Below are positions 32,085-43,208 of a stretch of 64,000 nucleotides of DNA, piece by piece; within the stretch, counting starts at the first letter, position 1; the number at the start of each line of letters is the position of its first letter. The notes below the pieces were generated by a model, which saw nothing but the letters and a program-made list of their open reading frames with translations, was not told the DNA's origin and searched no databases. This DNA is from Aporrectodea caliginosa. Lineage: Eukaryota; Annelida; Clitellata; Crassiclitellata; Lumbricidae. The position numbers and the translations under genes are program-made. The DNA lies in contig JACEVL010000828.1 in assembly GCA_020284085.1 (NCBI GenBank), positions 284,501 through 348,500 on the forward strand, given 5' to 3'.

Positions 32085-32393
32085 AAGCACAGCCGAAGGC
32101 CTTAGACCCATCGTTCACGGCAGACGAATACCTCAACTTTATTATACAAGCTAAGATTGATTCTACTCGCAAATCCACGGAAAACTCCGCTCCTCCTGTC
32201 TTCTCCTCCACTGCAGCTGTTCTCTCTTCGTGGAAGCCTCTCCAACCTTATGCCATCCGTCAACTCATAATGGACTAATCTTCGAAGTCATGCGAACTTT
32301 ACTTACTTCCTCCATTCTTAGTTAAGGAATTTATGGATGAACTTGATCCGTTTTTGGTAATACTATGTAACTCTTCCAGGGCTACGTACCTGC
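32085..32393 (+). pseudogene. LINE ORF2 pre-RT fragment
   Basis: The plus strand reads LDPSFTADEYLNFIIQAKID, FSSTAAVLSSWKPLQPYAIR and, past a TAA, SSKSCELYLLPPFLVKEF then MDELDPFLVILCNSS. This is the 'SKSC.LD.LP..L.KE..D.L.PFL..ICN.S' block before the reverse transcriptase of CR1-type LINEs. It ends abruptly where the ACCCG-rich element begins. Confidence 0.7.
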
Positions 32394-32618
32394 ATTAGAG
32401 GTCTGCGGGTAGAGTGTTTTTACGACCCGACCCGTACCCGTAACACGGAACCGTTATCCGTACCAGTACCCGACCCGTATTAAACATTACTACCCGATCC
32501 GACCCGTACCCTCGGGTATACCCGTACCGTACACTCCATTCATTAGTTCGATACCGATAGACCCAGTACCTACCAGGCCAACAGTCTCAATAGTTATCAT
32601 GTAGTAGTAACAGTAGGC

Positions 32619-32695
<77 letters not shown>

Positions 32696-33228
32696 CTGAT
32701 GCTGCCGCTACTGCTGCTGTTGATGATGATGATGATGATAGAAAATATTATAATAATAACGATGATGTAAGCGAACCTGCTGTATGAACCATCGCGCTGC
32801 TCAACTCAATTTGTTACTTTTTCTGCCCTTCGCGTTTTAGATTCTAGGCTCACAATTAATTAAACGATTTACCAATATTATTACTGTCAAGTCTGAACCT
32901 CAGGTCAGATAGTGTAAAAGCACCACGATTGTGTTGATGAAAATAAGCCACTTTGTAACTGTAATTTGAATATCAGATTCTATTAATGAATGCCAAGTTC
33001 ATTAAAAACGCACAGACATAGGTCAATACAAACATATGGTACTTAGACAGTATACTGCCAGTTATAGTAAGTAATCTTTGAAGGTACAAGACCCACTATT
33101 ACATGTGACCGCAAAATTTCCCCGCCGGTACGGGTAAAACTGGGTATCCCGTTCCCATAAAGCTCCTATCCGTACCCTATCCGACCCGTGAAATGCCTAC
33201 CCGATCCGTACCCTTTGAGCCACCTCAG
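32394..33228. mobile_element. Candidate hAT-like MITE with ACCCG subterminal repeats
   Basis: Left part (32394-32535) and right part (33108-33222) are dense in ACCCGTACCCG / CCGACCCGT words, some inverted (GGTACGGGTAAAACTGGGTA). The left edge GAGGTCTGCGGG resembles known hAT ends. I could not find a convincing target-site duplication, and the right terminus is degraded. A (GAT)n microsatellite lies inside. Confidence 0.4.
32618..32740 (+). repeat. (GAT)n microsatellite
   Basis: About 27 GAT units, an interruption of GCTGCCGCTACTGCTGCTG, then six more. Confidence 0.95.
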
Positions 33229-33539
33229 GATAACATTTTAAAATTCTGAAAAAAAATTTATAGACAACTAATGAATGGAGTAATGGGAAAAACTTGAGTA
33301 TGGGTGTTTTCTGCAATGTATCATATTTCTGGACACCCCTAGTGCAACTTGTATGACATGTATGACATTCTCGTAATGGTTCGCTCCTGCAAAACTTCAG
33401 TTGTTGGGTGGGATACCTAGTGTATGTCAGAATATTGCCAAATTTTGGTAAACATGATTTTTCAGTAATTATGAAAAGAAATGAAATAGGGACAAACTCT
33501 TTTGAAATATTTTGGGGCATATGATGCACCCTAATCCCC

Positions 33540-33985
33540 AGCGTGCGTAGCACAGGTAGTGGAGTCGTGCCTGCCACGCAGACAGACTGACTGGCGCCTG
33601 GTAAAGGAATGCCGTGTAGGAGGTTTGATATAGGGCTATATAAATGGTAGCCATCACGACAGACAAGAGTTCAGACTATCAGAGTAGAAGAGTGCAGACT
33701 ATTAGAGTTCAGCAGACTATCAGAGTTCAGCAGATTATCAGAGTTCAGACCGGCAGACCACCGTCAGATCGAACTGTCGAGTTTTCAGTGTTTATTGTTA
33801 CCATCGATATACACTGTTTGTCACTACAATAAACGATATCCTCTGCTGAGCTTCTTCAGTCGTCAACGGCCTTTGGGCCCGTGGCCGGGTCATGGCCGTG
33901 GCAACGAACAATCATCACGCCAGCCTTTGTTGTTAAGCCGCGACGACTACGACCCTCGCAACCCATCATACACAACAAGTGGTGA
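33540..33985 (+). mobile_element. LTR-like fragment (solo or truncated) with primer-binding-like end
   Basis: TATA-like GCTATATAAATGG (33633-33645), an 18-bp tandem repeat AGAGTTCAGCAGACTATC (33666-33752), then CAATAAACG (33826-33834). It ends ...CATACACAACA followed by AG-TGGTGAAGACGC, which resembles an LTR end and a primer-binding site. No gag follows. The left end cannot be placed. Confidence 0.45.
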
Positions 33986-34324
33986 AGACGCTTGACAATA
34001 AGCTTCTTCATCCACTACAAATGTATATTTCAGAGATATCCTAGCACAGTGGCGTAGCCAGACCTCTTTTCAAGAGGAGGCACAAGAGGAGGCAAAATGT
34101 ACCCATGGAGCAAACAAGAGGAGGCAAAATTTATCCATGGAGCAATAGACGAAAAACGTGACGTAAAATTACAATGCTCAGTAATTTTAAAGACACCAGT
34201 TAAAAGAAGATTTTGTACAAATTAGTTTTACACTGTGGCAATATATTATTTATGAGCTCTATGAGAATGAAGTAAAATTACGACAGTAATTTAAAAACAC
34301 CAGTTGATAAAGGAACCATAATCA

Positions 34325-34474
34325 GGGGCTTCTATCCCTATACACGGTGGGCTCAAGTTGAGCCCAGTGAAAAACAGGGGGGAGTGTTTCTTTTACAAGT
34401 TACAGATCTCTTCACTCACAGTAGGGGGGAAGGAGAGGGATTGAGCCCGGTTGTTTAGGGGGGATAGAAGCCCC
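34325..34474. mobile_element. Small MITE nested in the hAT element
   Basis: Perfect 14-bp inverted ends GGGGCTTCTATCCC, with further inverted GGGCTCAA words inside. About 150 bases. The target duplication is unclear. Confidence 0.7.
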
Positions 34475-34599
34475 TTACAAAGTTACCATAATTACTATTT
34501 ACTAATCCTAACGGTATAACGGTTAAACCCTAGTTTACGTTGCTAAATTATTTTACATTGTTGCTTTAAAATGGAAGCTGCAGGGATTGATGAGAATGA

Positions 34600-34705
34600 T
34601 TTCTTGCCTAAATGGAAGTTTGATTAAATAGAAGCTGGATGATGGAAATAATTGTTTCCGTAAGTATATAAAGTTGGATTGATGAAACTAGGTCTTTTCT
34701 TCAAG
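34600..34705 (+). repeat. Dispersed repeat 'AAATAGAAGCTGGATGA', copy 2
   Basis: Shares TTAAATAGAAGCTGGAT, AATTGTTTCCGTAAGT and GTTGGATTGATGAAACTA with 14597-14700. Confidence 0.5.
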
Positions 34706-35283
34706 AGAAGCTTCGTTACTAATTATAACTAATAACCATAGGCGTTATTACTAATAACCTGTCGTTACCTGTGTATTTCTTCGCTGGCTTTTGGCTGGCA
34801 AAAGATAGCACAATCTGTCGAAGTTTCTTATTTGGCGGCCCCGCAGACATAATAATGACTATTGACGAATTGACGAATGAGTCGGAATGACGATAATACA
34901 CAATAATTCGATTAGTACAATTTACTTGAAAAATACTGAAGTTAGGCGTTTGTTACCGGAAACGAAAACTGTGTCTGTGTGTCAGGAAATAGTATACGCC
35001 GTACGGTACAACATTCGCTTGAACAGTGCAGTAAGTAAGTAAATTGCATGCAGATTTGTATGGCGATGGAGTTCGGGCAAGAGGAGGCAAATACGGGAAA
35101 ATCCAAGAGGAGGCAACTGCCTCCTCCTGCCTTCATGTGGCTACGCCTATGTCCTAGCATACATGGGCACATGACGCATAGTTCAGCGTATGTAACCAAT
35201 GAACATAATTATATGATGACTTACAAATACTGTTTACATGGCCAGTGAGAGACATGGTAGAAATCGAAAACAAAGCCTAAGTT

Positions 35284-35423
35284 ACGAAACACAGCTGCCA
35301 GCTCAACAATTGAGTCACCCAGTTTCAATGACTTAAGCCAATCGCTGTTTAAAAGTTGCTTAGAAAAGTATTTTGAAAAAGTATTTTAAATTCTCCAAAA
35401 TAGTTTTTAAAACTATTTTAAAA
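35284..35423 (+). repeat. 140-bp direct repeat flanking retroelement, left copy
   Basis: ACGAAACACAGCTGCCAGCT ... AAAACTATTTTAAAA. It matches 36881-37020 over the same 140 bases with about three differences. It borders the retroelement at 35424-36880 as a very long target-site duplication would. Confidence 0.85.
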
Positions 35424-36880
35424 CACTGCGATTATACATCCAGTGGCCAAGGTGCCCTCACCTTTGACCCCGTCAGATTACCGCCCAATTTCTGTCACCC
35501 CAGTACTATCAAGGATGGTGGAGAGAGAACTGGTGCAGCGATACATTTACCAGGCGATAACAGTTCCGCCGATTGCGGGCCTCCATCGGGACCAGTATGC
35601 CTTTCGTCCCACAGGTTCTACTACCTCTGCAATTATCTCTATACTGCATCACGCTTCAAGTCTCCTTCAAACAAACAATTACGTATCCCTAATATCGCTT
35701 GATTTTTCAAAAGCTTTCGACATGGTACGTCACTCAACCCTTGCCCTGAAGCTTTCATATCTTGACATTCCAGACTTTGTCTACAATTGGCTATTAAACT
35801 TTTTCAAGGATAGAGGGCATGTGACTAAATTCCAGGGGGTGTTCTCCTTGCTGCGGACTATCAACGCTAGCAACGTACAGGGTTCCGGGATTGGGCCTTC
35901 GTCTTATATCGTTAACGCTTCAGATCTTCAGCCGATTCACCCCGAGAATCACATGGTAAAATATGCAGACGACACGTATCTACTAATTGGTTCTTCGATG
36001 CGGGGAACGATCAGTCTTGAACTCGCCTCCGTTAAGACCTGGGCATCGCGTAACAATCTTCGACTGAATTCGCAAAAATCAAGAGAAGTGATAATATCTC
36101 GTCGTCGGGATGTGAAAGTCCCAGAGTTGCTGGAGGGACTGGAAAGAGTAACTTCCATAAACATACTTGGAGTTACCCTGAGCTCCGATCTTCGAGTTAC
36201 TACTCATGTAGACGCCACTCTTGCCAACTGTGCCGGGTCTCTTCATGCCTTAAGAACGTTAAGGGCACATGGATTACCACCTGAGGCTCTACATGTAGTG
36301 ACCAGAGCTACTACTGTCTCTAGGATGATGTACGCTGCCCCGGCCTGGTGGGGTTTTACAACCTCCACGGACCGGGCCAGGATTGAGCGTCTTTTGGCAA
36401 GGTGCCGCCCATCAGGTTACCTAAGGGAAGACTCGCTAACTGCTGCTGAAATGGTGGACCAGGCTGATGATCGCCTCCTGGCTGCTGTCTCCAGAAACGA
36501 CTTCCATGTTCTTCGGCCGCTTTTTCCTCCGATTATTGATCGTCATTACAAAATGAGACCACGCCCTCACAACTTTGTGTTGCCCACTAAAGATGATAAA
36601 CTTTTTATCTCACGAGTCTTGTATAAAAAGCCATCCTCAAACCACTAATGCTGATAAATTACTCATCCCACGTTACTCTCTCAATTAACTTAACAATTCA
36701 TCAGGTAATAGTTGATAACAATTTGTTGCCTTATTGTCGCTCTAACATTGGCTTCTTGTTATGGTATATGGTACAATCTTGCTTAGCATTCATTCATAAC
36801 TTTTGTTAAATTGCAATGTACCTGATGGCGGTGTGACTATGAGTTTTTGTTACCAATAAAACGAATATAATAATAATAAT
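35424..36880 (+). mobile_element. Non-LTR retrotransposon, 5'-truncated, RT domain (family 1, copy 2)
   Basis: Starts in the middle of the protein (PVAKVPSPLTPSDYRPISVT) and is open to TAA at 36646-36648. RT blocks: DQYAFRPTGSTTSAI, SLDFSKAFDMVRH, NVQGSGIGPSS and KYADDTYLLIG (intact YADD), then a thumb and a C-terminus RPRPHNFVLPTKDDK. The 3' UTR ends ACCAATAAAACGAATATAAT with an (ATA)n tail, as in copy 1. No stop or frameshift from 35443 to 36648, so it is comparatively young. Endonuclease is missing. Flanked by 140-bp direct repeats. Confidence 0.88.
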
Positions 36881-37020
36881 ACGCAACACAGCTGCCAGCT
36901 CAACAATTGAGTCACCCAGTTTCAATGACTTAAGCCAATCGCTGTTTAAAAGTTGCTTAGAAAAGTATTTTGAAAAAGTATTTTAAATTCTCCAGAATAG
37001 TTTTTAAAACTATTTTGAAA
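36881..37020 (+). repeat. 140-bp direct repeat flanking retroelement, right copy
   Basis: ACGCAACACAGCTGCCAGCT ... AAAACTATTTTGAAA. See the left copy. Both contain an internal echo AGTATTTTGAAAAAGTATTTT, and the right copy continues into more TATTTTGAAAATA words. Confidence 0.85.
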
Positions 37021-37137
37021 ATACTTTTGCAAAATACTTTTCAAATGTATTTTGAAAATACAAAATATAATAGAATTTTCTATTTTGAAAATAGAGATCT
37101 ATTTGCAAAGTACTTTTGTGCCCATCCCTGGTTTTTA

Positions 37138-37272
37138 TGTATGTTTGTATGTATGTATGTATGTATGTATGTATGTATGTATGTATGTATGTATGTATGT
37201 ATGTATGTATGTATGTATGTATGTATGTATGTATGTATGTATGAATGTATGTATGTATGTATGTATGTTGTA
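37138..37272 (+). repeat. (ATGT)n microsatellite
   Basis: About 33 near-perfect TATG units. The reading frames here are artefacts. Confidence 0.97.
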
Positions 37273-38196
37273 TGCATACAATACTATACAATACAATACA
37301 ATGAAATTTTACGATGACCCAACATAGCCCAGAGGTCCACACTGTGCAGGCCTCACGATGTTAAATGTCAATCTGAAAAGGACATGTGTTATTTTCAGGA
37401 AGCAAAATATCTGTCAATAAATGTGCTGAAACGAACACAAGAAACGGCGGAATTTTTCACTTTTGGAAATAGGTTGAGAATTGAAGAAAACAGAATGTGG
37501 ATCTTTTGGGACCTAACGTAGGCATTTAACGGTTTAGAAGATTAGGTTACCAGTTCCTTCTTCTACGCGACGTTTCAGTTTATATGGTCAGTGTATTTAC
37601 AGGATCAGACCCGCATTAAGGGGGGATTGCTAAGGGTGCTGCAGCACCCGGGCCCGCAGTTTTCAGGGAGCCGCATTTTACAAATATTTCCGTGGTGGAC
37701 CGGTGGTTGTCAGAGGGGCCTTTGAAAGGTAATGCGGCCTTGGATAGGATCAAAGGATAATTCTTATTACTACGAAACTTGTTGTTTTACAGAGACACCT
37801 GTTCGCAGTCCTTTTGGAAGAGAAAGACTCATCCTTCCACGCCTCATACCAGAAGACGCACAAAGAGACATCGTGCGAGCATTCTTCAGGGCTTCGGACC
37901 CATGGAAACGGACGATCTCGTAGGTGAACTTTGCACTAAACCAGATAGGCTAGTCTGCTAATGTAGTAATTCACGATATTTCTGTTACCCGTGCTGCCAT
38001 AGGAAGGAGCAACCCCAAGGTCTTTCGCTGCCACGATGGGACGTCGTGGCGACACACAGGCCATGTCGTGGTTACCTCGGTTACAACGTTTCCTCGTAGT
38101 TCCGTTACTCTGCTCCGCGCTAACCACTTATCTGAAGACACTGCTGCCTCGCACACTGGTGACACTGTCCTCAATGCACGACATTGCTCATGAAGT

Positions 38197-38537
38197 TGTA
38201 ATTGCAATTACAACCGTTTCTAAACCGTTGTCATCATCGAAATCGTACCTCAAGTTCGATTTGAACTCGACTGTCAGTGCTAGCGGATTCGGCATGCACG
38301 GTGAGTACATTATGCGGACTTCCTTACAGATGCAGGAATATCGTTCCAGGGTTGCCGGCCAGCTGCTCGAAAGGCCCAATTAGCGATTTTGGTCTCGGTT
38401 GATGGGCCAGACACGTCGGAGGACTCTCACGAAGACGTCTGTAGTCGGAATTTCTGCTTGCTTTAACATCCAGTTTAAATCGTACTCGCGGAACTACAAT
38501 TTCGATGTTGACAATGCTTTACTAACCGTTGTAATTT
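38197..38537. repeat. Inverted repeat, ~70-bp arms
   Basis: AATTACAACCGTTTCTAAAC ... TCATCATCGAAATCGTA at 38207-38250 is the inverse of the segment at 38467-38537 (TACAATTTCGATGTTGACAA ... GTTGTAATT). The arms are about 80% alike. Likely a foldback or hairpin-type repeat, which also explains the mirror-image open frames. Confidence 0.55.
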
Positions 38538-38637
38538 TCCGGCGTGGGACAGGTTCAACCGGCTGTCTTCCTGTTTATGCACCCATTATTTTATTGCTCT
38601 TTCATGTTTACTGGCCTCTTGGCATTTGCATCTGCAG

Positions 38638-38757
38638 GTCTTGGACATTGCACGAACCCTGGGACAATATCTTTGCGAAGCCCTGCAGCGACCACGACAA
38701 CATCAAGACATGCGTTACCTGGCCGATGTATGGTTTCCAGAGGTTAGAGAACGATAA
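38638..38757 (+). CDS. Possible terminal exon, function unknown
   Basis: A strong pyrimidine tract and acceptor (ATTTGCATCTGCAG, AG at 38636-38637) precede a 39-codon frame VLDIARTLGQYLCEALQRP ... DMRYLADVWFPEVRER with a stop at 38755-38757. The +1 frame is also open (SWTLHEPWDNIFAKPC...) to 38770. No domain recognised and no certain upstream exon; a donor-like CACGGTGAGTAC lies at 38298-38309. Low confidence. Confidence 0.2.
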   Translation, partial: VLDIARTLGQYLCEALQRPRQHQDMRYLADVWFPEVRER

Positions 38758-38871
38758 CATGGCAAAGTAAATAATAGTACAGAATGTAAGAACAACAACA
38801 ACAACGACGACGACGACGACGACAAAGACAAGGCTGACGACAACGGCAACAACAACAGCTTTTTAATTCTG

Positions 38872-38955
38872 TAGTGAGGTCTAGAAATAGCTTTTTAATT
38901 CTGTAGTGAAGTCTAGAAATAGCTTTTTAATTCTGTAGTGAGCTCGAGAAATTGG
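38872..38955 (+). repeat. 32-bp tandem repeat, three copies
   Basis: AGCTTTTTAATTCTGTAGTG plus A(G/A)GTCTAGAAAT, preceded by short (AAC)n and (GAC)n runs at 38790-38860. Confidence 0.9.
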
Positions 38956-39069
38956 ATACGAGTTTTCTACGTTAGCCTATACTGTGCGAAATGTTGTCGA
39001 GATAAGAAGATAGTTCTGTCGGCAAACAGTGGTCATATCATTATATCGTGTACAATATATTGTATACAT

Positions 39070-39690
39070 CTGGCATGATCTCCCGCTTGAGCTGCGTTCA
39101 ATACTCCTGGTAAAATCAACTGGGTTTTATAAGTCATTCAAGTCTTTTTCGCTTTAGGGGCCGTCCATAAATGACTTCACGCACCTAGGGGAAGGGGGTC
39201 GGAAATTTGTGACGATGTGTGACATGGGGTGGGGGTCTGAGAAGTGTGACGTCACACCAGGTCTATGTTATTAAATCTAACAATTAACAACAATTTAATA
39301 ACAACACTAATTTTGAGATTAAATTTTAATTATTTTTTAATTATTTTTACTGTATACGGGCACCATAATTATTAATAATTTTCTAATTATTTCAATATTT
39401 GGTCACCGCTAGATTTTAAAATATTCATGCTTTCCCTATTTGTTCCACGAAAGAGTATTTTGCTTCGCCATGGAAATTTGGTTTTAGGGGGGTCATAGCT
39501 TTCTGACGTCATTTTCGGAGGGGGTGTTACTTTTTGTGACGAAGTGTGACGAGGAGGCGAGGGGGGTTAAAAATCGGCCAAAATTGCATGACGTCATTTA
39601 TGGACGGCCCTTAGTCGTGGCTGGGCTGGCAGCCCTCCTGAGTAGGTTTCTTGAAGGGGATCCATATAAATTGCTAGAATGAATGACTAC
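39070..39690 (+). pseudogene. LINE C-terminal remnant (family B, copy 2), interrupted
   Basis: GGCATGATCTCCCGCTTGAG, AAGTCATTCAAGTC and CTTTAG before the insertion, TTAGTCGT and a (GAAT) end after it. It mirrors 17597-17690. Interrupted at TTAG by the MITE at 39158-39610. Confidence 0.6.
39158..39610. mobile_element. MITE with GGGCCGTCCATAAATGAC ends
   Basis: Inverted ends GGGCCGTCCATAAATGAC(T/G)TCA, flanked by TTAG at 39154-39157 and 39611-39614. The related LINE remnant at 17652-17661 has a single CTTTAGTCGT, i.e. the empty site, so the 4-bp TTAG duplication is supported. 453 bases, AT-rich centre, G-rich shoulders (GGGGGTCGGAAATTTGTGAC). Non-coding. Superfamily not assigned. Confidence 0.88.
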
Positions 39691-40527
39691 ACAGCCTTGG
39701 CGCGGATCAAACCTGACACGTCACGGTAGTTACGTTGTGACTATTCGTCGGCCAGTTACACCGGGCAAAGGATAGACGCCGACAAAGGGCAAAAGGATTC
39801 TTACGTCGATTTAGAAATTTACGTGGGAAGAGACGTAGTACAGTATTAGGTTGAACATTGCAGTGTCGTATATAAATCAAGGTCCTATGTTGTTCTTTTA
39901 GGCCATCATCTTTGCCATACAGCAGACTGACGGCGTCGTACGTCAGGAAGCTGAGCGACTGTTTCATCAGGGAATTCCCTGCGCCGAAGGAGAGAGTCGT
40001 TGCTTGTGGTGGCCGACTCTGGGACGTGGAGAGTTGTGTGAAAACCGAGCACCGTGTCGACGCTCGTCGCCTTGAAACCTTTCCTTGACGTCGTTTAGCA
40101 GCTACACGTACGTGTGCAGCTGACACTTCTTCAGAGGTTATCCGACGATCGACTCACCTTTGAAATAACGTCGCCACACTAAGTAGGCATTTGTCGGTGT
40201 AAAACAATTAAACCGTGATGTCGGCGTCGTCGTTTGAATTTAGACTTAAGAGGCAGAATTGTGCAATTTGGCATCACATCTCCACTACCCTTAAGAAATG
40301 CGAGCAGAGACTAAATAGATGTTATATTTATGAGACATTCTTTAATTGCTTAAATAGAAGCTGGATTGATGAAAGGCATTTCTTGATTAAATAGATGTTG
40401 GTATGATTACGGTTGTCATGGACATTGGTAGACAGCCTAGTTACTGCGTAAGTGATTAAATGCGGTGGAACTGTCCGGAGATTTGTCATAAGGAATGTTC
40501 AGCGGGTGTCCGGATACCGTTTATTAG

Positions 40528-40910
40528 GTGGTTAGTTAGTTAGGTGGTTTGGTAGTTAGGTAGGTGGTTGGTTGGTTTGTTAGGTACATTTAGGTGGGTT
40601 TGTTGGTTGGTTATTAAATGCTAGTTAGGCAGGTGGTTGGCTAGTAAGGTAGGTGGTTGAGTGGTAAGTTAGGTAGGTGGTTGGTTGTTAGGTAAGTTAG
40701 GTAGGTTATAGATTTGTTAGTTAGGTAGGTGGTTGGTTGTTTGGCTAGATAGGTAGGTGGTTGGTTAGGTGGGTAGGTAGGTTTGTTGGTTGGTTATTTA
40801 ATAAGGTAGGTGATTGACAAGTCAATTGGTTAGGAAAGTGGTTGGTCAGTTAGTTATGTAGTTGGTTATTTAGTTAGTTAGTTAGTTAGTTAGGTGGTTG
40901 GTTAGTTTTC
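40528..40910 (+). repeat. G/T-rich, C-poor degenerate repeat
   Basis: Built from TTAGTTAGGTAGGTGGTTGG words for about 380 bases with very few C on this strand. It resembles a drifted (TTAGG/TTGG)n minisatellite. Confidence 0.85.
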
Positions 40911-41368
40911 CGTTGAAGTACAGCTGAAGGAATGGTCTGTACTGAAGGATCGTACGGTCCTTGCTTATATAGGGTTACACGGGGGAAAAGGGCCAGACGG
41001 GGCAAAAAGGTCACTCCCCATAAATTCGTTAGAAATAGTTGTAATTCTGTGTACACCTCTACAGACTTAACCCTTTGGAGGTGAGGTGGGGTATGACACA
41101 CCTCATAGCCATTCTACGCTGCTTTTTCTACAGAAAACCTAAAGCCAGCTTGGAATATTTTTGTCTACCTTAGTGAATGTGAAATACGGACACTTTGCGA
41201 CCATTTCAGATACTTTTGAACGCACAATATTTTTTATTTTGTTGCATATTAAAATAAAATTATAATTTTTCGTATACATGATGCTCTCAATTAAAAAAAT
41301 TAGAGGCGCAGTTCCAAAAAAGGCTATAATATAAGATATTGTAGCATATAACTTCAGAACTACTTTCA

Positions 41369-41447
41369 AACCCCTTGAGGTGGATTCGAACCCGCAACCC
41401 TCCGGCTGCAAGGTCCCGAACATACCCCTACACCACCGCGCCCCATA
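41369..41447 (-). repeat. tRNA-derived SINE head
   Basis: The minus strand reads GGGGCGCGGTGGTGTAGGGG (A-box-like) ... GCGGGTTCGAATCCACCTC (perfect B box GGTTCGAATCC). The anticodon arm does not fold cleanly, so I call it a tRNA-derived SINE or tRNA pseudogene, not a functional tRNA. Confidence 0.55.
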
Positions 41448-41804
41448 TTTACTCGTAATCGTAATAGGCCTACCACATTTAATAATAATTGCGCTTCTAC
41501 TTTACCGAGACTTTGGACTGGCATCACCCGAGTACGACAGAATTTATGAGAGTTTTTCATGAATTGCAAATTAAAGACAGACCGTGAGTCCGCACACTCG
41601 CATTGTACTTTTAATCGACTCATTTAGGGACTAATTGCGTACGCAAAGCATCATCACCTGTGGATTTTCCTGTGTAAAGATAAGCCGTTGACGGTTTGGT
41701 CAATAAGTCAATAAGACTGCATTATAGAGTCGTTTGTGCTGCTACATGTAGTTATTATTCTTTTACAGATTCATGCGGAGGGGCCTTAGGTAACTGGTAA
41801 AACA

Positions 41805-43085
41805 CTAATATGGCCGCCAAGAAAAAAATTTGTGAATGTCAGCTCATAGGTCAGATACATTAACAAATTATGTGTCGAATGTAATATTTTCAAGGTCAAG
41901 GAATCGATTTATCGTAAGAGCAACAGGGTGGGAATACTAGTATCCAAGATGGCGGCCAATAGGGCCGACAAAACACAGAAATATGTATATCTCAGCTCGT
42001 AGGTAAGATACAAAAACAAATTGTGTGTCGAATGTAATATTTTCAAGGTCAGGGAATCGACTTCTTGTAGTGTCAATGTGTGAAAATACTACTATCCAAG
42101 ATGGCGGCCAATATGGCCGCCAAGACACTCACAAAATGTATATCCCAGCTCATAGACAAGCTAGAATAACAAGTAAAGATTCGAATTTAATATTTTCGAT
42201 GTCAAGGAATCCGTTTCTCGTAGTGGCAATAGCGCGCGAGTAGTACTTTCCAAGATGGCGGCCAATATGGCCGCCTAAAGACAACTATGTATATCTCAGC
42301 TCATAGGTAAGTTAGAATAACAAATGAAGTGTCAAATTTACCAATTTCAAGGTCCAGGATTCGACATATGGTAGCGACAATAGTGTGCGATTATTAATTT
42401 CCAAGATGGCGGCCAATATGGCTGCCAACAGAAAAATATGTAGTATATCTAAGCTCATATTTACTATAGAATACCAATTGAAATCTTGAATTCAATATTT
42501 TCGAGGTCCGGGATTTGACTTGTGGCGGCAATAGTTTGCGAGTGCTACTTTCGAAGATGGCGGCCAATATATGCGTCATGAAAAGAATATGTATATCTCA
42601 CCTCATAGGTAAGCCACAATAGCAAATGAAGTGTCGAATACAATATTGTCGATATCAAGGAATCGATATCTCGTAGTGTCAAAGGTGTTGGAGTACTACT
42701 GTCCAAGATGGCGTCCAAAAATGAGAAATATGAGCTGAGATATACATGTTTTTGTGTTATTGTGGCCATATTGGCCGCCATCTTTGAAAGTAACAATCCC
42801 TCACATTTGTCACTACGAGAAATCGATTCCTTGACCTTTAAAATCGTGCATTCGACATATTATTTGTTTTTCTATCTTACCTAGGAGCTAACATATACAT
42901 ATTTTTGTGTTTGGCGGCCATATTGGCCGCCATCTTAAAAAATAATGCTCGCATATTATTTCCGCTACCGCGAATCGAATCCTGAACCTGGGAAATATCA
43001 AATTCGATACTTCGTTTGTTATTCTACCTTACTTATGAGCTGAAATGTGCAAATGTTTGTATTTTGGCGGCCATATTGTTGTTAT
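41805..43085. repeat. ~152-bp tandem repeat with YY1-like motifs (array 2, with inversion)
   Basis: About nine units. AAGATGGCGGCCAATATGGC marks occur at 41946, 42098, 42252, 42403, 42554 and 42705 (spacing 151-154) in one orientation. Near 42725-42760 the orientation flips, and GGCCATATTGGCCGCCATCTT marks follow at about 42765 and 42912. It ends in a truncated unit at 43064-43080. Same family as 9068-9530. Confidence 0.9.
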
Positions 43086-43208
43086 ACTGATACATAAATT
43101 CACAGGTTTGTATAAATTTAATTTGCCAGATATTTTAGAGATTATGTTCTACAATAAGGGTCTACTGTACTCTCCTGCGAATTACCAGGAGACTTAGTAA
43201 TAACTAAG

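Larger units (their letters stand above)
34047..35151. mobile_element. hAT element, non-autonomous
   Basis: Perfect 8-bp target duplication TCCTAGCA at 34039-34046 and 35152-35159. The left end is CAGTGGCGTAGCCA and the right end reads CATAGGCGTAGCCA on the other strand. CAAGAGGAGGCA subterminal repeats occur near both ends (34071, 34085, 34124; 35079, 35104). 1,105 bases, no transposase. A smaller element lies inside it. Confidence 0.9.

Noticed and set aside
32394..33228. Confident hAT call
   Set aside because: Subterminal ACCCG repeats are persuasive, but no 8-bp duplication or clean right terminus was seen, so only a candidate is listed.
36970..37342. Open frames of 65-115 residues on both strands
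   Set aside because: Translations of the (ATGT)n array; Met-Tyr-Val-Cys and Ile-His-Thr-Tyr runs are not a protein.
37610..37770. Possible MITE with CCGCATTA ends
   Set aside because: GACCCGCATTAAGG and GGTAATGCGGCC are roughly inverted, but no target duplication or second match could be found.
38036..38383. 115-residue plus-strand frame
   Set aside because: Partly formed by an inverted repeat that gives mirror-image frames on both strands; no motif recognised.
41369..41447. Functional tRNA gene
   Set aside because: B box is perfect, but the anticodon and acceptor arms do not pair properly; better read as a tRNA-derived SINE.
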